Assembly: GCF_019166065.1 (NCBI RefSeq)
Contig: NZ_JAHTBN010000003.1
Coordinates: forward strand, 434,001 to 498,000
From: Candidimonas humi
GTDB taxonomy: Bacteria; Pseudomonadota; Gammaproteobacteria; Burkholderiales; Burkholderiaceae_B
Direction: 5' to 3'
DNA: 64,000 nucleotides
Under the pieces are notes generated by a model, which saw only the letters and a list, made by a program, of their open reading frames with translations, did not search any database and had not been told where the DNA came from. Below are positions 15,593 to 25,325 of the stretch, in pieces; positions within the stretch are counted from its first letter, which is position 1, and every line of letters starts with the position of its first letter. The translations under genes and the position numbers were made by a program.

Positions 15593-18500
15593 ATGAATCG
15601 CAGTTATCGGGTGGTGTGGAATGCAGCCAAAGAAAAATTCCAGATCGCGTCGGAACTTGCCAGGCAGCGCACGGGCGGAGCCTGTGCGCGCAGCGCGGCC
15701 TGCCTGGTGTTGGCCGCGGGCGGCCTGCTCGGCATGGCCGGGCAGGCCTGGGCAGACGGCGGCGCGGGCGGGATAGGTGGCGGCAACGCTGTCCCCGCAT
15801 CCGGTGGCAGTGGCTATGAGGGGGCGGCGGGCGGTCCAGGCATGCCTGGCTTGCTTGTGGGCGGAGGCGGCGGGGGCGGTGGCGCCGCCGGTGGCGGCCT
15901 CATCAACGGCGGTGCCGGCGGCAGCGGCGGTATCGGGACAGTTCTGAGTGGCGGAGGGGGAGGGCCCGGCGGTACTTCCGGCACTCCCAATGGTGAAGAT
16001 GGCGTCGATGGCGCCAGTACGCTGGGAAGTGCCGGCGGGGTACAGCGGTGCCGTGTTCGACAGTAACCCCTCGTTGTCAGTGGATCTGACAGGCGGCACG
16101 GGCGGCAAGGGTGGTGACGGCGGCCTCTCTATAGTCAGTCCCGTCTCGTACGGTGGCGGCGGTGGTGGCGGCGGAGCGGGCGGTTATGGGGTCATAGTCA
16201 CTGCTACTGGCGCGAATTTCAGCAACAGCTATGCGCTTACTGGGGGCAGAGGCGGCGATGGCGGCGCGGGGGGCGTCGCCATACTTCCCGGCGCTGGCGG
16301 CAATGGCGGCACAGGGGGCGATGGCCTGTATATCGTCAATGGCGGAGCCACGATCGGCAATACCGGGTCGGGCGCCATCACCGGCGGAGCTGGCGGCGCC
16401 GGTGGATTTTCCGTATTTCTGGGTACTTCGGGCACCGGCGGTGCGGGCATACGCGGAAGCGATCTCCAGATCACCAACGGCGCCACGATCTCGGGCGGCA
16501 GTGGCGGCGCTGCTCCGGCAGGCGCCGGAGTGGGGGGCACCGGCGGCGCGGGCATAGTCGGAGACAGTCTCCAGATTACCAACAGCGGCACGATTTCGGG
16601 CGGCGTCGGGGGTGCGGCGGCCGGTGGTGTGTCTGTCGCAGGCCTCGGGGGCGCGGGCATCATCGGCACAGGCCTCGTCATCGGCAATACGGGCACGATA
16701 TCCGGCGGATGGAGCGGCGACGGCACGACGCGGGCGGATGCCATTCATTTCACCGGCGGGGAAAATACGCTGACCTTGAGCGGCGACTGGCACCTGAACG
16801 GCAATCTCGAGATCGACTCGGGCAGCCTCACGTTCAACCTGTCCGACTCGCAAACCGTCGACAATTTCATTACCGGCGGCGGCTCCGTGATCCAGGGCGG
16901 CGACGGAGTCTTGACGTTGACGGGCGCCAACACCTATAGCGGCGGCACAACCGTTCAAACCGGCGGGGATCTGATCGTGGGCAATGACCACGCTCTGGGC
17001 ACCGGCATGGTGACGCTGGATGCCGATTCGTTTTTGAAGTTCGGCGTCGATGGCCTGACCTTGGCGAACGATTTCACGCTGAATTCCCACGGAAGCTTTG
17101 AGACGAACGCAAACCAGACCGGCACCATTTCGGGTGTCATTGGCGGCGGAACCTCGGGCGACAGGCTGGAATTCTCGGGCGGTGGCAAGCTGGTGCTCAC
17201 CAATGCCAATACGTATACCGGAGCTACGCTCATCGACTCGGGCACGCTGGCGCTGTCGGGCGCAGGCAGCATTGCCGATTCCATCGGCGTCGGACTCTGT
17301 GACTGCGACAGCACTTTCGACATTTCCGGCACGAACAATGGCGCCACGATCCGGGGCCTCGTCGGCGGGGGCCATGTCGAGTTGGGCAGCAAGACACTGA
17401 CCATCAGCAATGCGACAGCCCTGGTGGACTACTCTGGCGTCATCGAAGGTGCCGGCGGCCTCGTGATCGGCGGCGGCGCTCAAATCTTGTCCGGAAACAA
17501 CACTTATCAGGGGGGCACGTCCGTCGCTTCCCTCGCGTTCGTTGCGGTGGGCAGCGACACCGCCTTGGGCACCGGGCAAGTGTCCATGGCTGACAACTCC
17601 AGCCTGGTTTTCTTCGGTGAAGACCTGAATCTCGCCAATGACTTCAAATTAAGCGGCAAGGCCGGCTTTTTAGCGATCGTAGGCCAGACCGCCACTCTTT
17701 CCGGAATCATAGGCGACGGCGCATCTCCAGGTACGCTCGATTATGCTGGCGGTGGCACGCTGGTGCTCACCAATGTCAATACGTACACCGGCCCGACGGT
17801 GATCGGCGCGGACACGCTGGCGCTGTCGGGAGCCGGCAGCATCGCCAGTTCCAGCAGCGTCGAGTTCGACCCTTGCGGTTGCGGCGACGGCATTTTCGAC
17901 ATCTCGGCCACGGACAACGGCGCCACCATCCAGAGCCTGAGCGGCGACAGCGGCAGCACGGTCGTGCTGGGCAGCAAGACGCTGACCCTCAGCAATGCCT
18001 CGGGCGATTATGCCGGCACCATAACCGGCGCGGGCGGTTTGGCGATCAGCGGCGGCCAGGAATACTTGACGGGCGCCAATACCTATCAGGGCGGTACGAT
18101 GATCCGTGGCGGCGCCATATTGAGTGTGAGCAGCGATGCGAACCTGGGCGATCCCGTGGGCGGGCTGACGTTCGACGACGGCACGCTCGACGCATACGGC
18201 GGCTTCAGTTCGGCGCGCGCGGTGTCCCTGGCCGGCAATGGGGCGTTCTATGTGGACGGCGGCAACACGCTGACCCTGTCGGGTCAGGTATCGGGCCCGG
18301 GCGGCCTGACGGTCACGGGCGACGGCAGCGGCAAGGTGGTGCTGAGCCACGCCAATACCTACAGCGGCCCGACGCAGATCGAGGCGGGCACGTTGGCCTT
18401 GTCGGGCGTGGGCAGCATCGCCGCGTCCAGCGGGGTTGATATTTGCGATTGCGGCGTGTTCGACATTTCGGCAAGCAGCGGCGGCGCCACGATCCAGAGC

Positions 18501-20150
18501 CTGAGCGGCGAGGGCGGGGTCAAGCTGGGTGGCCAGACCCTTACCCTGAGCAATGCCTCAGGCGTTTATGCAGGCGTCATTTCCGGCACGGGCGGGCTGG
18601 CGCTGGACGGCGGCCAGGAAACCCTGAATGGCAGCAATACCTACACGGGGGGTACTGCGGTGAACGGCGGCATGTTGTCGGTCGGCGATGCAGACCACCC
18701 GTCGGCGAGCATCCAGGGCAATGTACAAGTCAACGCCGGCGGCACGCTGCGCGGCCACGGCAGCATCGCTGGCGATGTGAATAGCACCGGCACGGTGTGG
18801 CCGGGCGGCTCGATCGGCACGCTGACGATAGGCGGCAACTACACGCAGTCGCCCGGCGGCACGCTGCAGTTGGAGATCAGCCCGACAGAGGCCTCGCAAT
18901 TGAAAGTAGGAGGTACGGCGACCCTGGCCGGGAACTTGAGCCTTCTGTATGGGCCGGGCACGTACTCGGCGAAGAGCTATACGCTGGTGAGTGCCAGGGT
19001 GGTGAACGGCACCTTTGCCAAGGTAACGGCCAACACGCCCAAGGACGTGAATCAGTCGGTGGTTTATGCCGCTGATGCGGTGAGCCTGGGCTTGGTACCC
19101 AGCATAGTGGCGCCGACGCAGGCGACGATTTTCGGGGCGATGGGCTCTTCGGCGCTGCGCGCGGGGCAGGGCGCCAATGAGGTATTGCTGGATCGGCTGG
19201 CCGGGCCTTGCGGCGTGGTTGCGAGCGGCGCTGCGTCGCGAGGCGCGGCTGGCGCTTTGTCCACTGCTGGCAGCCAAGTTGCCGGCGCGTCAGGCACCGC
19301 CGCACAGTCCCTGTCCTGCCCACGCCAAGGCAACGGCCTGTGGATCCAGGCCCAAGGCACGGACACCCGCATCGACGGCAACCACGGCGCGCCCGACTCG
19401 CGCGACCGCCGCTATGGCTTCCTGACCGGCGTGGATCACCAATGGAAGGGCTGGACGGTCGGCGTAGCCGGCGGCTACAGCCACGCCGACGTGACCGAAT
19501 CGGGCAATGGTTCCAAGGGTACCTTGGACACCCTGCGTATCGCCGGCTACGGCGCAAAGAACCTGGGCGCCTACACCTTGGCCGGCACCCTGGGCTACGC
19601 CTACGACTTCTCCTCGACCACGCGTTCGTTCGGGGCGCTGGGCAGTGCGAAGGGCGACGGCCATGGCCAGGAGTTCACCGCTGGCCTGCAGGCCAGCCGT
19701 CCCTGGTCGCTGGGCCCGGTGGTGCTCACCCCCAGGCTCGGCGTGCGCTACGCCTATCTCGACGGCCTGGGCACGGATGAAACCGGCTCGACGGCGCAGA
19801 ACCTGGGTGTGGCCAATCAACACCTGCAAAGCCTGCAGCCCTACGTGGGCGTGACGCTGGACTATCCCTTTACTTTGCGCAACAGCGACAGGCCGGCCTC
19901 GGTGCAACTGCGGGCGGGCTATGCCTACGAAACGCAGAGCACGGGCCGCAACGTGTCGGTGACGGCGGCCGACGGCACGGGGTTCGTGATCGCGGGTACG
20001 CGCGACACGCGCGGCCTGGTGACGGCGGGGCTGGGGGCGACGCTGCCGGTGGGCAAGTCGACCAGCGCTTATGTGCGCTACGACAGTGTGCTGCACACGG
20101 GCAATGTCAATGCCCAGTCGCTGCAGGCGGGGGTGGACTACCGGTTCTAA
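15593..20150 (+). CDS. Giant glycine-rich autotransporter adhesin, interrupted by an apparent +1 frameshift
   Basis: If one extra base near 16037-16040 is ignored, this is a 1518-residue type Va autotransporter. It starts with an extended signal peptide region (MNRSYRVVWNAAKEKFQIAS), then a hydrophobic core ending AGQAWA. A glycine-rich domain of about 300 residues follows, then beta-helical passenger repeats of the GANTYSGGTTV / NANTYTGATLIDSG type. A C-terminal 12-strand barrel (from about 19341, WIQAQGTD) ends in YRF. It would be exported by Sec and displayed on the outer membrane. AGGAGGG (15581-15587) supports ATG 15593. The first frame ends at 16066 and the second is open from 15948. 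Only the first has a signal peptide, so as written the passenger and barrel would not be exported. Unusually, the passenger contains CxC pairs. Confidence 0.85.
16031..16043 (+). other. Frameshift site in the autotransporter gene
   Basis: The reading frame with the signal peptide is sensible and glycine rich up to codons for GSAGG. The other frame is sensible from GYSGAVFD onward. The two meet at a run of four G (16037-16040). With three G the two halves join in frame. It could be a real mutation, a phase switch, or a sequencing or assembly error. Confidence 0.7.
17190..17276 (+). repeat. 87-bp passenger repeat, copy 1
   Basis: The first of three in-frame direct copies (others at 17760-17846 and 18336-18422) encoding LVLTNANTYTGATLIDSGTL and the following ALSGAGSIA. 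They are passenger-associated transport repeats of the autotransporter. Spacing is 570 and 576 bp, so the repeat is part of a larger duplicated module of about 190 residues. Confidence 0.85.
17760..17846 (+). repeat. 87-bp passenger repeat, copy 2
   Basis: Encodes LVLTNVNTYTGPTVIGADTL plus ALSGAGSIA. Highly similar at DNA level to copy 1 at 17190-17276. Confidence 0.85.
18336..18422 (+). repeat. 87-bp passenger repeat, copy 3
   Basis: Encodes VVLSHANTYSGPTQIEAGTL plus ALSGVGSIA. It is more diverged than copies 1 and 2 but has the same length and frame. Confidence 0.8.
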
Positions 20151-20567
20151 TGCCGGGCCGCGGCCGGCTGCCACCGGCCACGGCAACAATGCCTCGAATG
20201 GGACAGGGCCGTCCCGGCCTGGCAGCCGGGGCGGCCCTGTCTCGTCTTGGCTCGATGCTCGTAGTGCTTGGGGCTATGTCTCGATGCCCATAGTGCTTCC
20301 GGCCATACCGTGCCCGGCCGGATCACGGCCTGGCGCCCTGAGACATCATGGAATACCCCGATGTTCCGTCCCCGTATGATTCAGAGCGACGTAAGTGTTC
20401 GGGTATAACATGCCCTTAAGCACCATTCTTGTGTCCACATGACGGATACAGGTTCGTGCAGGGACGCGGCACGCGCGGCCCTGCACCGATGGCGACTCCA
20501 CAAAGATTGCCACAGGCGATGCGCCGCTTGCACAACGGTCTTCGCCGCATATAAAAGGAGACTACTC
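20151..20567. promoter_or_regulatory. Gap between autotransporter and liv operon: hairpins and a candidate promoter
   Basis: 417 bp with no gene. At 20202-20241 a strong hairpin (GACAGGGCCG with CGGCCCTGTC, plus an inner CCCGGC/GCCGGG) may end the autotransporter transcript although no T-run follows. A promoter is suggested by TTCAGA (20380-20385), 18 bp, TATAAC (20404-20409). In the resulting leader of about 150 nt, GTGCAGGG (20456-20463) pairs with CCCTGCAC (20479-20486). AAAGGAG at 20554-20560 is the Shine-Dalgarno of the binding-protein gene. Confidence 0.45.
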
Positions 20568-21827
20568 ATGTTGCGTAAAGCAATATCATCCGTGCTGGCG
20601 GCCTCTGCGCTGGCCTTGTCTGCCGGGGCCGTCGCGGCTTCCGCTCCCTCCGAAATCAAGCTGGGCACCCTGTATGCGTCGTCGGGCCCATTCGCGGCCA
20701 TCTCCATGCCCGTCTACCTGGGCCTGAAGCTCTGGGTCTCGGAAGAAAACGCCAAGGGCGGCGTGATGGTCAAGCCCTACAACAAGCGCATACCCATCAA
20801 GCTGGTGTCCTATGACGACCAGAGCAATACCGCCACCGCCACCACGCTCTACAACCAGCTCATCACGCAGGACAAGGTAGACCTGCTGGTGTCCGACAGC
20901 GGTTCGGTGCTGACCTCGATCGCCGTGCCCATCGCGCGCGAACACAAAATGATGCTGTTCGACCAGACCGGCACGGGCGGCACTTTCTTCACCCCGGACA
21001 ACCCCTACATCGCGCTGATGTCCGACCCAGTGTCCACCATCTGGCCCAAGTACATCGCCGATTTCCTGACCCAGGAAGGGCCCAAGCTGGGCATCAAGAA
21101 GATTGCGCTGCTGTATGCCACCAATGATTTCACCGGCACGCAGGCCAATGCCTTCCGCGGCTTCGTGCAGAAATCCGGCGCGCCCGTGAAGATCGTCTAC
21201 GACAAGGGGGTGCCCACCAACACCTCGAACTACACGGTGCTCATCAACAACATCCGCGTCTCGCAGCCCGACGCCGTGGTGGAAATGGGCTATCCGGGCA
21301 ACGACATTGCCTTCCTGCGCAACCTGCGCGATTCGGGTACGCACTTCAAGTGGCTCTTCGCCATTTATCCGGGCCTGGAAACCGAACACATGGTCGCCAC
21401 GGTGGGCAATGACGGCCTGCGCTACGTCTACACCTACGCGCCGTCCTCGGTAGTGCAATACCATGCCGAGTCGGGCATGTCGCTGCCGGATTTCAAGGCG
21501 GCCTGGACCAAGGCGTATCCCGACAACAAGGTCGCCTTCGGCTTCAATGCCGTGGCGGGCTACACCACCGGCCTGGTGATCCAGAATGCCTTGGCCGTCA
21601 CCGAAAGCATGGACCAACTGGCGCTGCGCAAGGCCGTGTTCAGCCTCTCGGGCAAGCTCAAGACCATAGACGGCACCTTCGAGCTGGACAAGAACGGTGC
21701 GCAGATCGGCGAAATCACGCCGCTCGGCCAACTGGTGCCCGACGGCAAGAAGGGCCTGAAGTTCGCCATTGTCTATCCTCATGATGTGGCCACGGGCAAG
21801 GCGGTGTATCCCGCGCCGTCCAACTAA
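20568..21827 (+). CDS. Branched-chain amino-acid type ABC transporter, substrate-binding protein
   Basis: A 419-residue periplasmic protein of the LivK/AmiC/UrtA class. The signal peptide is MLRKAISSVLAASALALSAG with cleavage near AVAA. Then EIKLGTLYASSGPFA opens the first lobe, and the periplasmic-binding-protein type 1 fold follows. The start at 20568 is fixed by AAAGGAG 7 nt upstream and the signal peptide. A longer frame from 20439 has neither. It lies ahead of two permeases and two ATPases in the classical liv order. The ligand may be a branched-chain or other amino acid, an amide or an aromatic acid. At 419 residues it is longer than E. coli LivK, which is common in beta-proteobacterial paralogues. 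Confidence 0.88.
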   Translation: MLRKAISSVLAASALALSAGAVAASAPSEIKLGTLYASSGPFAAISMPVYLGLKLWVSEENAKGGVMVKPYNKRIPIKLVSYDDQSNTATATTLYNQLITQDKVDLLVSDSGSVLTSIAVPIAREHKMMLFDQTGTGGTFFTPDNPYIALMSDPVSTIWPKYIADFLTQEGPKLGIKKIALLYATNDFTGTQANAFRGFVQKSGAPVKIVYDKGVPTNTSNYTVLINNIRVSQPDAVVEMGYPGNDIAFLRNLRDSGTHFKWLFAIYPGLETEHMVATVGNDGLRYVYTYAPSSVVQYHAESGMSLPDFKAAWTKAYPDNKVAFGFNAVAGYTTGLVIQNALAVTESMDQLALRKAVFSLSGKLKTIDGTFELDKNGAQIGEITPLGQLVPDGKKGLKFAIVYPHDVATGKAVYPAPSN

Positions 21828-21947
21828 GCCCTTGGCCCGCGGGCGTATCGGGTGCGTTGCGGCCTTGCGCCGCGCGCCCCGGTGCGTGTACGCTGCCCAG
21901 TATCGTGTCACTAGTCACTAGATAGTAGATAGCGAACCTATAGCGAC

Positions 21948-22823
21948 ATGCTTGCATATTCGATCCTGGCCGGCCTGCTTTTCGGTTTGTACTTCAGCCT
22001 CGTCGGGCTGGGGCTGAATCTCATTTTCGGGGTGATGCGCATCGTCAACCTGGCGCATGGCGACTTCGTCATGCTGGGGGCGTTCTCGGCCGTGGGCCTG
22101 TACGCCGCCACCATGTTGAACCCGATACTCGCCGCGGTGTTCTGCCTGGTGGTGTTCGCCGCCATCGGCTTTCCCTTGTATTACGCGCTGGTGCCGCGCT
22201 TGCTGCGCTCGCCCGACCCGGAAATGCTGTCTATCATCCTGTTCTTCGGCTTGTCGCAGGTGATCGAGTCGCTGGCTACGATTGCCTTCGGGCCGAGCGA
22301 ACGTTCCATCCCCGGCGGGGCCTTGGGCCATCATCCGGTTTCCATTCTGGGCGAGACCTTTCCCGCCGCCTGGGTGGTCAGCGCCCTGTGCAGCGCGGCG
22401 GCGGTGGTGCTGCTGTTCCTGTACCTGTACCGCACGCGCGTCGGACGGCTGACCCGTGCCGTGATGGTGCATCGCGACGAAGCCCTGGCCACAGGCATAG
22501 ACGTCGGCCGCGTTTCGGCGCTGGCCTTCGGCATAGGGCTGGGCCTGGCCGCGGTGGCCGGCTGTTTTGCGCCCTTCATGCTGGGCAGCGTCACGCCAGC
22601 CAGCGGCGTGCACCTGACCATACAGTCCTTCACGGTGATCATCGTCGGCTCGCTCGGCAGCCCGCTGGGCACTGTGCTGGGCGGCCTGATCTACGGAGTC
22701 TCGCTGATGCTCATGCAGACCTACTTCAGCTCCTGGGCCGGCCTGCTGCCGTATCTGATGCTGATCGCCATACTGCTCGTGCGCCCCAGCGGCCTGTTGG
22801 GCCGGAAGGTGCGCCATGCCTAA
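21948..22823 (+). CDS. Branched-chain amino-acid type ABC transporter permease, LivH type
   Basis: A 291-residue inner-membrane permease. The N-terminal FGLYFSLVGLGLNLIFGVMRIVNLAHGDFVMLGAF is the LivH hallmark (described here by key residues: GLGLNLIFG, NLAHGDF). About eight hydrophobic helices follow, with VIIVGSLGSPLGTVLGGLIY near the C-terminus. It is separated from the binding-protein gene by 120 bp that contain a TCACTAG tandem but no clear promoter or ribosome site. It overlaps the LivM gene by 8 bp. Confidence 0.9.
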   Translation: MLAYSILAGLLFGLYFSLVGLGLNLIFGVMRIVNLAHGDFVMLGAFSAVGLYAATMLNPILAAVFCLVVFAAIGFPLYYALVPRLLRSPDPEMLSIILFFGLSQVIESLATIAFGPSERSIPGGALGHHPVSILGETFPAAWVVSALCSAAAVVLLFLYLYRTRVGRLTRAVMVHRDEALATGIDVGRVSALAFGIGLGLAAVAGCFAPFMLGSVTPASGVHLTIQSFTVIIVGSLGSPLGTVLGGLIYGVSLMLMQTYFSSWAGLLPYLMLIAILLVRPSGLLGRKVRHA

Positions 22824-23736
22824 AGCGCTGCGACATTCCCTGTTGGTGCTGGTGCCGCTGATCGTGGTGGCGGCGCTGCTGCCGCAGGTGTATTCCAACC
22901 AGTTGTTGCTGTTCAATTTCCTGGTGTTCCTGACCCTGGCGCAGGGCGTCAACATCATCTATGGCTTTACCGGCTATCTGCCGTTCGGCTATGTCGGCTT
23001 CTTCGGCGCGGGAGCCTATGGTTTCGCGCTGGCCGTCATGCATTTGCACGCCGGCCCGCTGGCCGCCATGGCGGCCGGGGCCCTCACCTCGGTGATCTTC
23101 GGCCTGGTGTTGACGCCGCTGCTGCGCCTGTCGGGCCCGTACTTCGCCATCGCCAACCTGGCCGCGGCCCTGGCGATCGCCGAGATCGTCTCCAATCCCG
23201 AGCTGGAATCCATCACCAAGGGTCCTTACGGCGTGTCGCTCTCGGGTATCTTCAATCCGGCGTTCAGCTACGCCATCGCCGTGCTGGTGATGGTCTTCAC
23301 CGTGGGCTGCGTACTGTACCTGCGCTATTCGCGTTTCGGGCTGGCCCTGCAGGCCATCAAGGACGATCCCATCAGCGCCGCGTCCTCGGGCATCAACGTG
23401 GTGCGGGCGCGCGTCATCGCCTGGCTGCTGTCGGCGCTGACCGCCGGCCTGATCGGCGCCAACTTCGCCTGGTATGTGTCGGTGTTCTACCCCGACAACG
23501 TCTTCAGCCCCGACTTCAGCATCTTCGCCATTGTCTTCGCGCTGTTCGGCGGCGTGGCCACCGTGACAGGCCCGATATTCGGCGTCATCGTGCTGTACGG
23601 GCTCTACAATTTCATCGGGATTTCGACGCCGCAGTACTTTCAGCTCATCTACGGCCTGCTGATCATGGCCCTGGTGCTGTTCCTGCCCAACGGGCTGGCT
23701 TCGCTGCTGCGGCGCTGGGGGATACATGTCATCTGA
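22816..23736 (+). CDS. Branched-chain amino-acid type ABC transporter permease, LivM type
   Basis: A 306-residue inner-membrane permease with about nine helices. NIIYGFTGYLPFGYVGFFGA near residue 40 is the LivM equivalent of the LivH family block, and GGVATVTGPIFGVIVLYGL lies near the C-terminus. It forms the translocation path with LivH. It overlaps livH by 8 bp and the LivG-type ATPase gene by 11 bp, so the five genes are tightly coupled. Confidence 0.9.
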   Translation: MPKALRHSLLVLVPLIVVAALLPQVYSNQLLLFNFLVFLTLAQGVNIIYGFTGYLPFGYVGFFGAGAYGFALAVMHLHAGPLAAMAAGALTSVIFGLVLTPLLRLSGPYFAIANLAAALAIAEIVSNPELESITKGPYGVSLSGIFNPAFSYAIAVLVMVFTVGCVLYLRYSRFGLALQAIKDDPISAASSGINVVRARVIAWLLSALTAGLIGANFAWYVSVFYPDNVFSPDFSIFAIVFALFGGVATVTGPIFGVIVLYGLYNFIGISTPQYFQLIYGLLIMALVLFLPNGLASLLRRWGIHVI

Positions 23737-24520
23737 AGCCGCCGTCGCCACAGGCGCGCCCGCTGCGGGCGCCGCAACCGTGCCGCTGCTGCGGGTACAG
23801 GGACTGGCCAAGCATTTCGGCGCCTTCCGCGCGCTCGACGGCGTCAGCTTCGACGTCATGCCGGGTGAGGTATTGGGCCTGGTCGGCCCGAACGGCTCGG
23901 GCAAGACCACCTGCATCAACGTCATCACCGGGCTGTATCGGCCCGACGGCGGCAGCATCCTGTACCAGGGGCGTCCAGTCGGCGGCATGGCGGCGCATCG
24001 CCTGGTGCACCAAGGCATCAACCGCAGCTTCCAGATACCCAAGCCCTTCAAGTCGCTGACGGTGCGCCAGAACGTAGAAGTGGCGCGCACCTACGGCCAG
24101 CATGCAGCGCGCGCTGGGGAAGCCGAAGGCGGGGTGGCCGGCGACATCGGCGAACTGCTGCGCTTTCTCGGCCTGGAACAGCACGCCGACCGCATGGCGG
24201 GCGAACTTACCAGCGCCCAGCAGAAGATGCTGGATCTGGCACGAGCCCTGGCCACGCGGCCCAAGCTGCTGTGCGTCGACGAACTGGGCGCGGGCCTGAA
24301 TCCCGCCGAGCTCGATCTGGTAGCCGGGCGCCTGCGCGAACTGGCGCGTTCCGGTATTGCGCTGCTCGTGGTCGAGCACTTGATGGATTTCGTCGACGAG
24401 GTTACCGACCGCCTGATCGTGCTCAGCGCCGGCAAGAACCTGTTCGCCGGCACCTTGGCGCAGGCGGTACAAGATCCGCGCGTCGTCGAGGTTTTCCTGG
24501 GAGCGCCGGATGAGCACTGA
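23726..24520 (+). CDS. Branched-chain amino-acid type ABC transporter ATPase, LivG type
   Basis: A 264-residue ATPase. Walker A is GPNGSGKTT, the Q-loop region is NRSFQIPKPFKSLTV, Walker B plus catalytic Glu is LLCVDELGAGLNPAE, and the H-loop is VVEHLMDFV. The signature motif is LTSAQQKMLDLARAL instead of the common LSGGQ or LSYGQQ, so the serine/glycine contact to ATP looks altered. That is tolerable if the LivF partner supplies the canonical site. It has an alanine-rich N-terminal extension of about 20 residues. It overlaps both neighbours by 11 bp. Confidence 0.9.
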   Translation: MSSEAAVATGAPAAGAATVPLLRVQGLAKHFGAFRALDGVSFDVMPGEVLGLVGPNGSGKTTCINVITGLYRPDGGSILYQGRPVGGMAAHRLVHQGINRSFQIPKPFKSLTVRQNVEVARTYGQHAARAGEAEGGVAGDIGELLRFLGLEQHADRMAGELTSAQQKMLDLARALATRPKLLCVDELGAGLNPAELDLVAGRLRELARSGIALLVVEHLMDFVDEVTDRLIVLSAGKNLFAGTLAQAVQDPRVVEVFLGAPDEH

Positions 24521-25226
24521 TTTGCTGCGAGTGTCCGGACTGGACGCCGGCTACGGCAAGGTCCAGGCGCTGTGGGGCGCAGGCCTGACGGTACGCCCGC
24601 GCGAAACCGTGGTGCTGCTGGGCCCCAATGGCGCCGGCAAGACCACCTTGATCAAGACCATCATGGGCCTGCTGCCGAGCTGGGGCGGCACCATAGGCTT
24701 CGAAGACCACGACCTGTCGCACGAGCGCACCGACAAGCGCGTGCGCCGCGGTATCGCCTACATGTCGGAAACCGCCTGCTTTCCCGATCTGAGCGTCGAC
24801 GACAACCTGCACATCGGCGGACAGTTCCTGCCGCCGGCCGAACTCAAGCGGCACATTGCCGACCTGTATCGGCGTTTCCCCATCCTGGAAGAAAAGCGCC
24901 GCGCGCTGGGCGGCAGCCTGTCGGGCGGCCAGCGCAAGATCCTCGGCGTGGCCAAGGCCCTGGCCGGCCAGCCCAAGCTGCTGGTCATGGACGAGCCTTC
25001 CGCGGGCCTGTCGCCGGTGTTCGTCAAGGAAGTCATCCAGGTGCTGCGCCAGTTCCGCGACCTGGGCTTGGCCCTGCTCATCGCCGAGCAGAACGTCAAG
25101 TTCCTCGACCTCGCCGACCGCGTCTATACGTTGGAAGGCGGGCGCATAGGCTTCGAAGGCACCGTCCAAGAAATGCACGCCGACGCAGCGCTGGAACGCG
25201 CGTATTTCGGGCTCAAGAAGGCTTGA
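24510..25226 (+). CDS. Branched-chain amino-acid type ABC transporter ATPase, LivF type
   Basis: A 238-residue ATPase and last gene of the liv-type operon. Walker A is GPNGAGKTTLIKTI, the signature is LSGGQRKILGVAKAL, Walker B is LLVMDEPSAGLSP, and the H-loop region is LLIAEQNVKFL (a Gln at the usual His, as in other LivF proteins). It has the fully canonical signature that the LivG partner lacks. No T-rich terminator was found after its stop. The convergent DUF427 gene ends 99 bp away. Confidence 0.91.
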   Translation: MSTDLLRVSGLDAGYGKVQALWGAGLTVRPRETVVLLGPNGAGKTTLIKTIMGLLPSWGGTIGFEDHDLSHERTDKRVRRGIAYMSETACFPDLSVDDNLHIGGQFLPPAELKRHIADLYRRFPILEEKRRALGGSLSGGQRKILGVAKALAGQPKLLVMDEPSAGLSPVFVKEVIQVLRQFRDLGLALLIAEQNVKFLDLADRVYTLEGGRIGFEGTVQEMHADAALERAYFGLKKA

Positions 25227-25325
25227 GTATCGCGCGTTCGGAAACTGGCATAGTGCTTGAACACGCCCGTGGCGGCTTCTTCGCCATGCATGGCGGGTTG
25301 CCCGTGGCGGTTTGGCTCACTGTTG

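Noticed and set aside
15956-15960. Run of five G inside the autotransporter gene as the frameshift point
   Set aside because: Frame one stays Gly rich and sensible for about 25 codons after it, while frame two is not sensible until about 16040.
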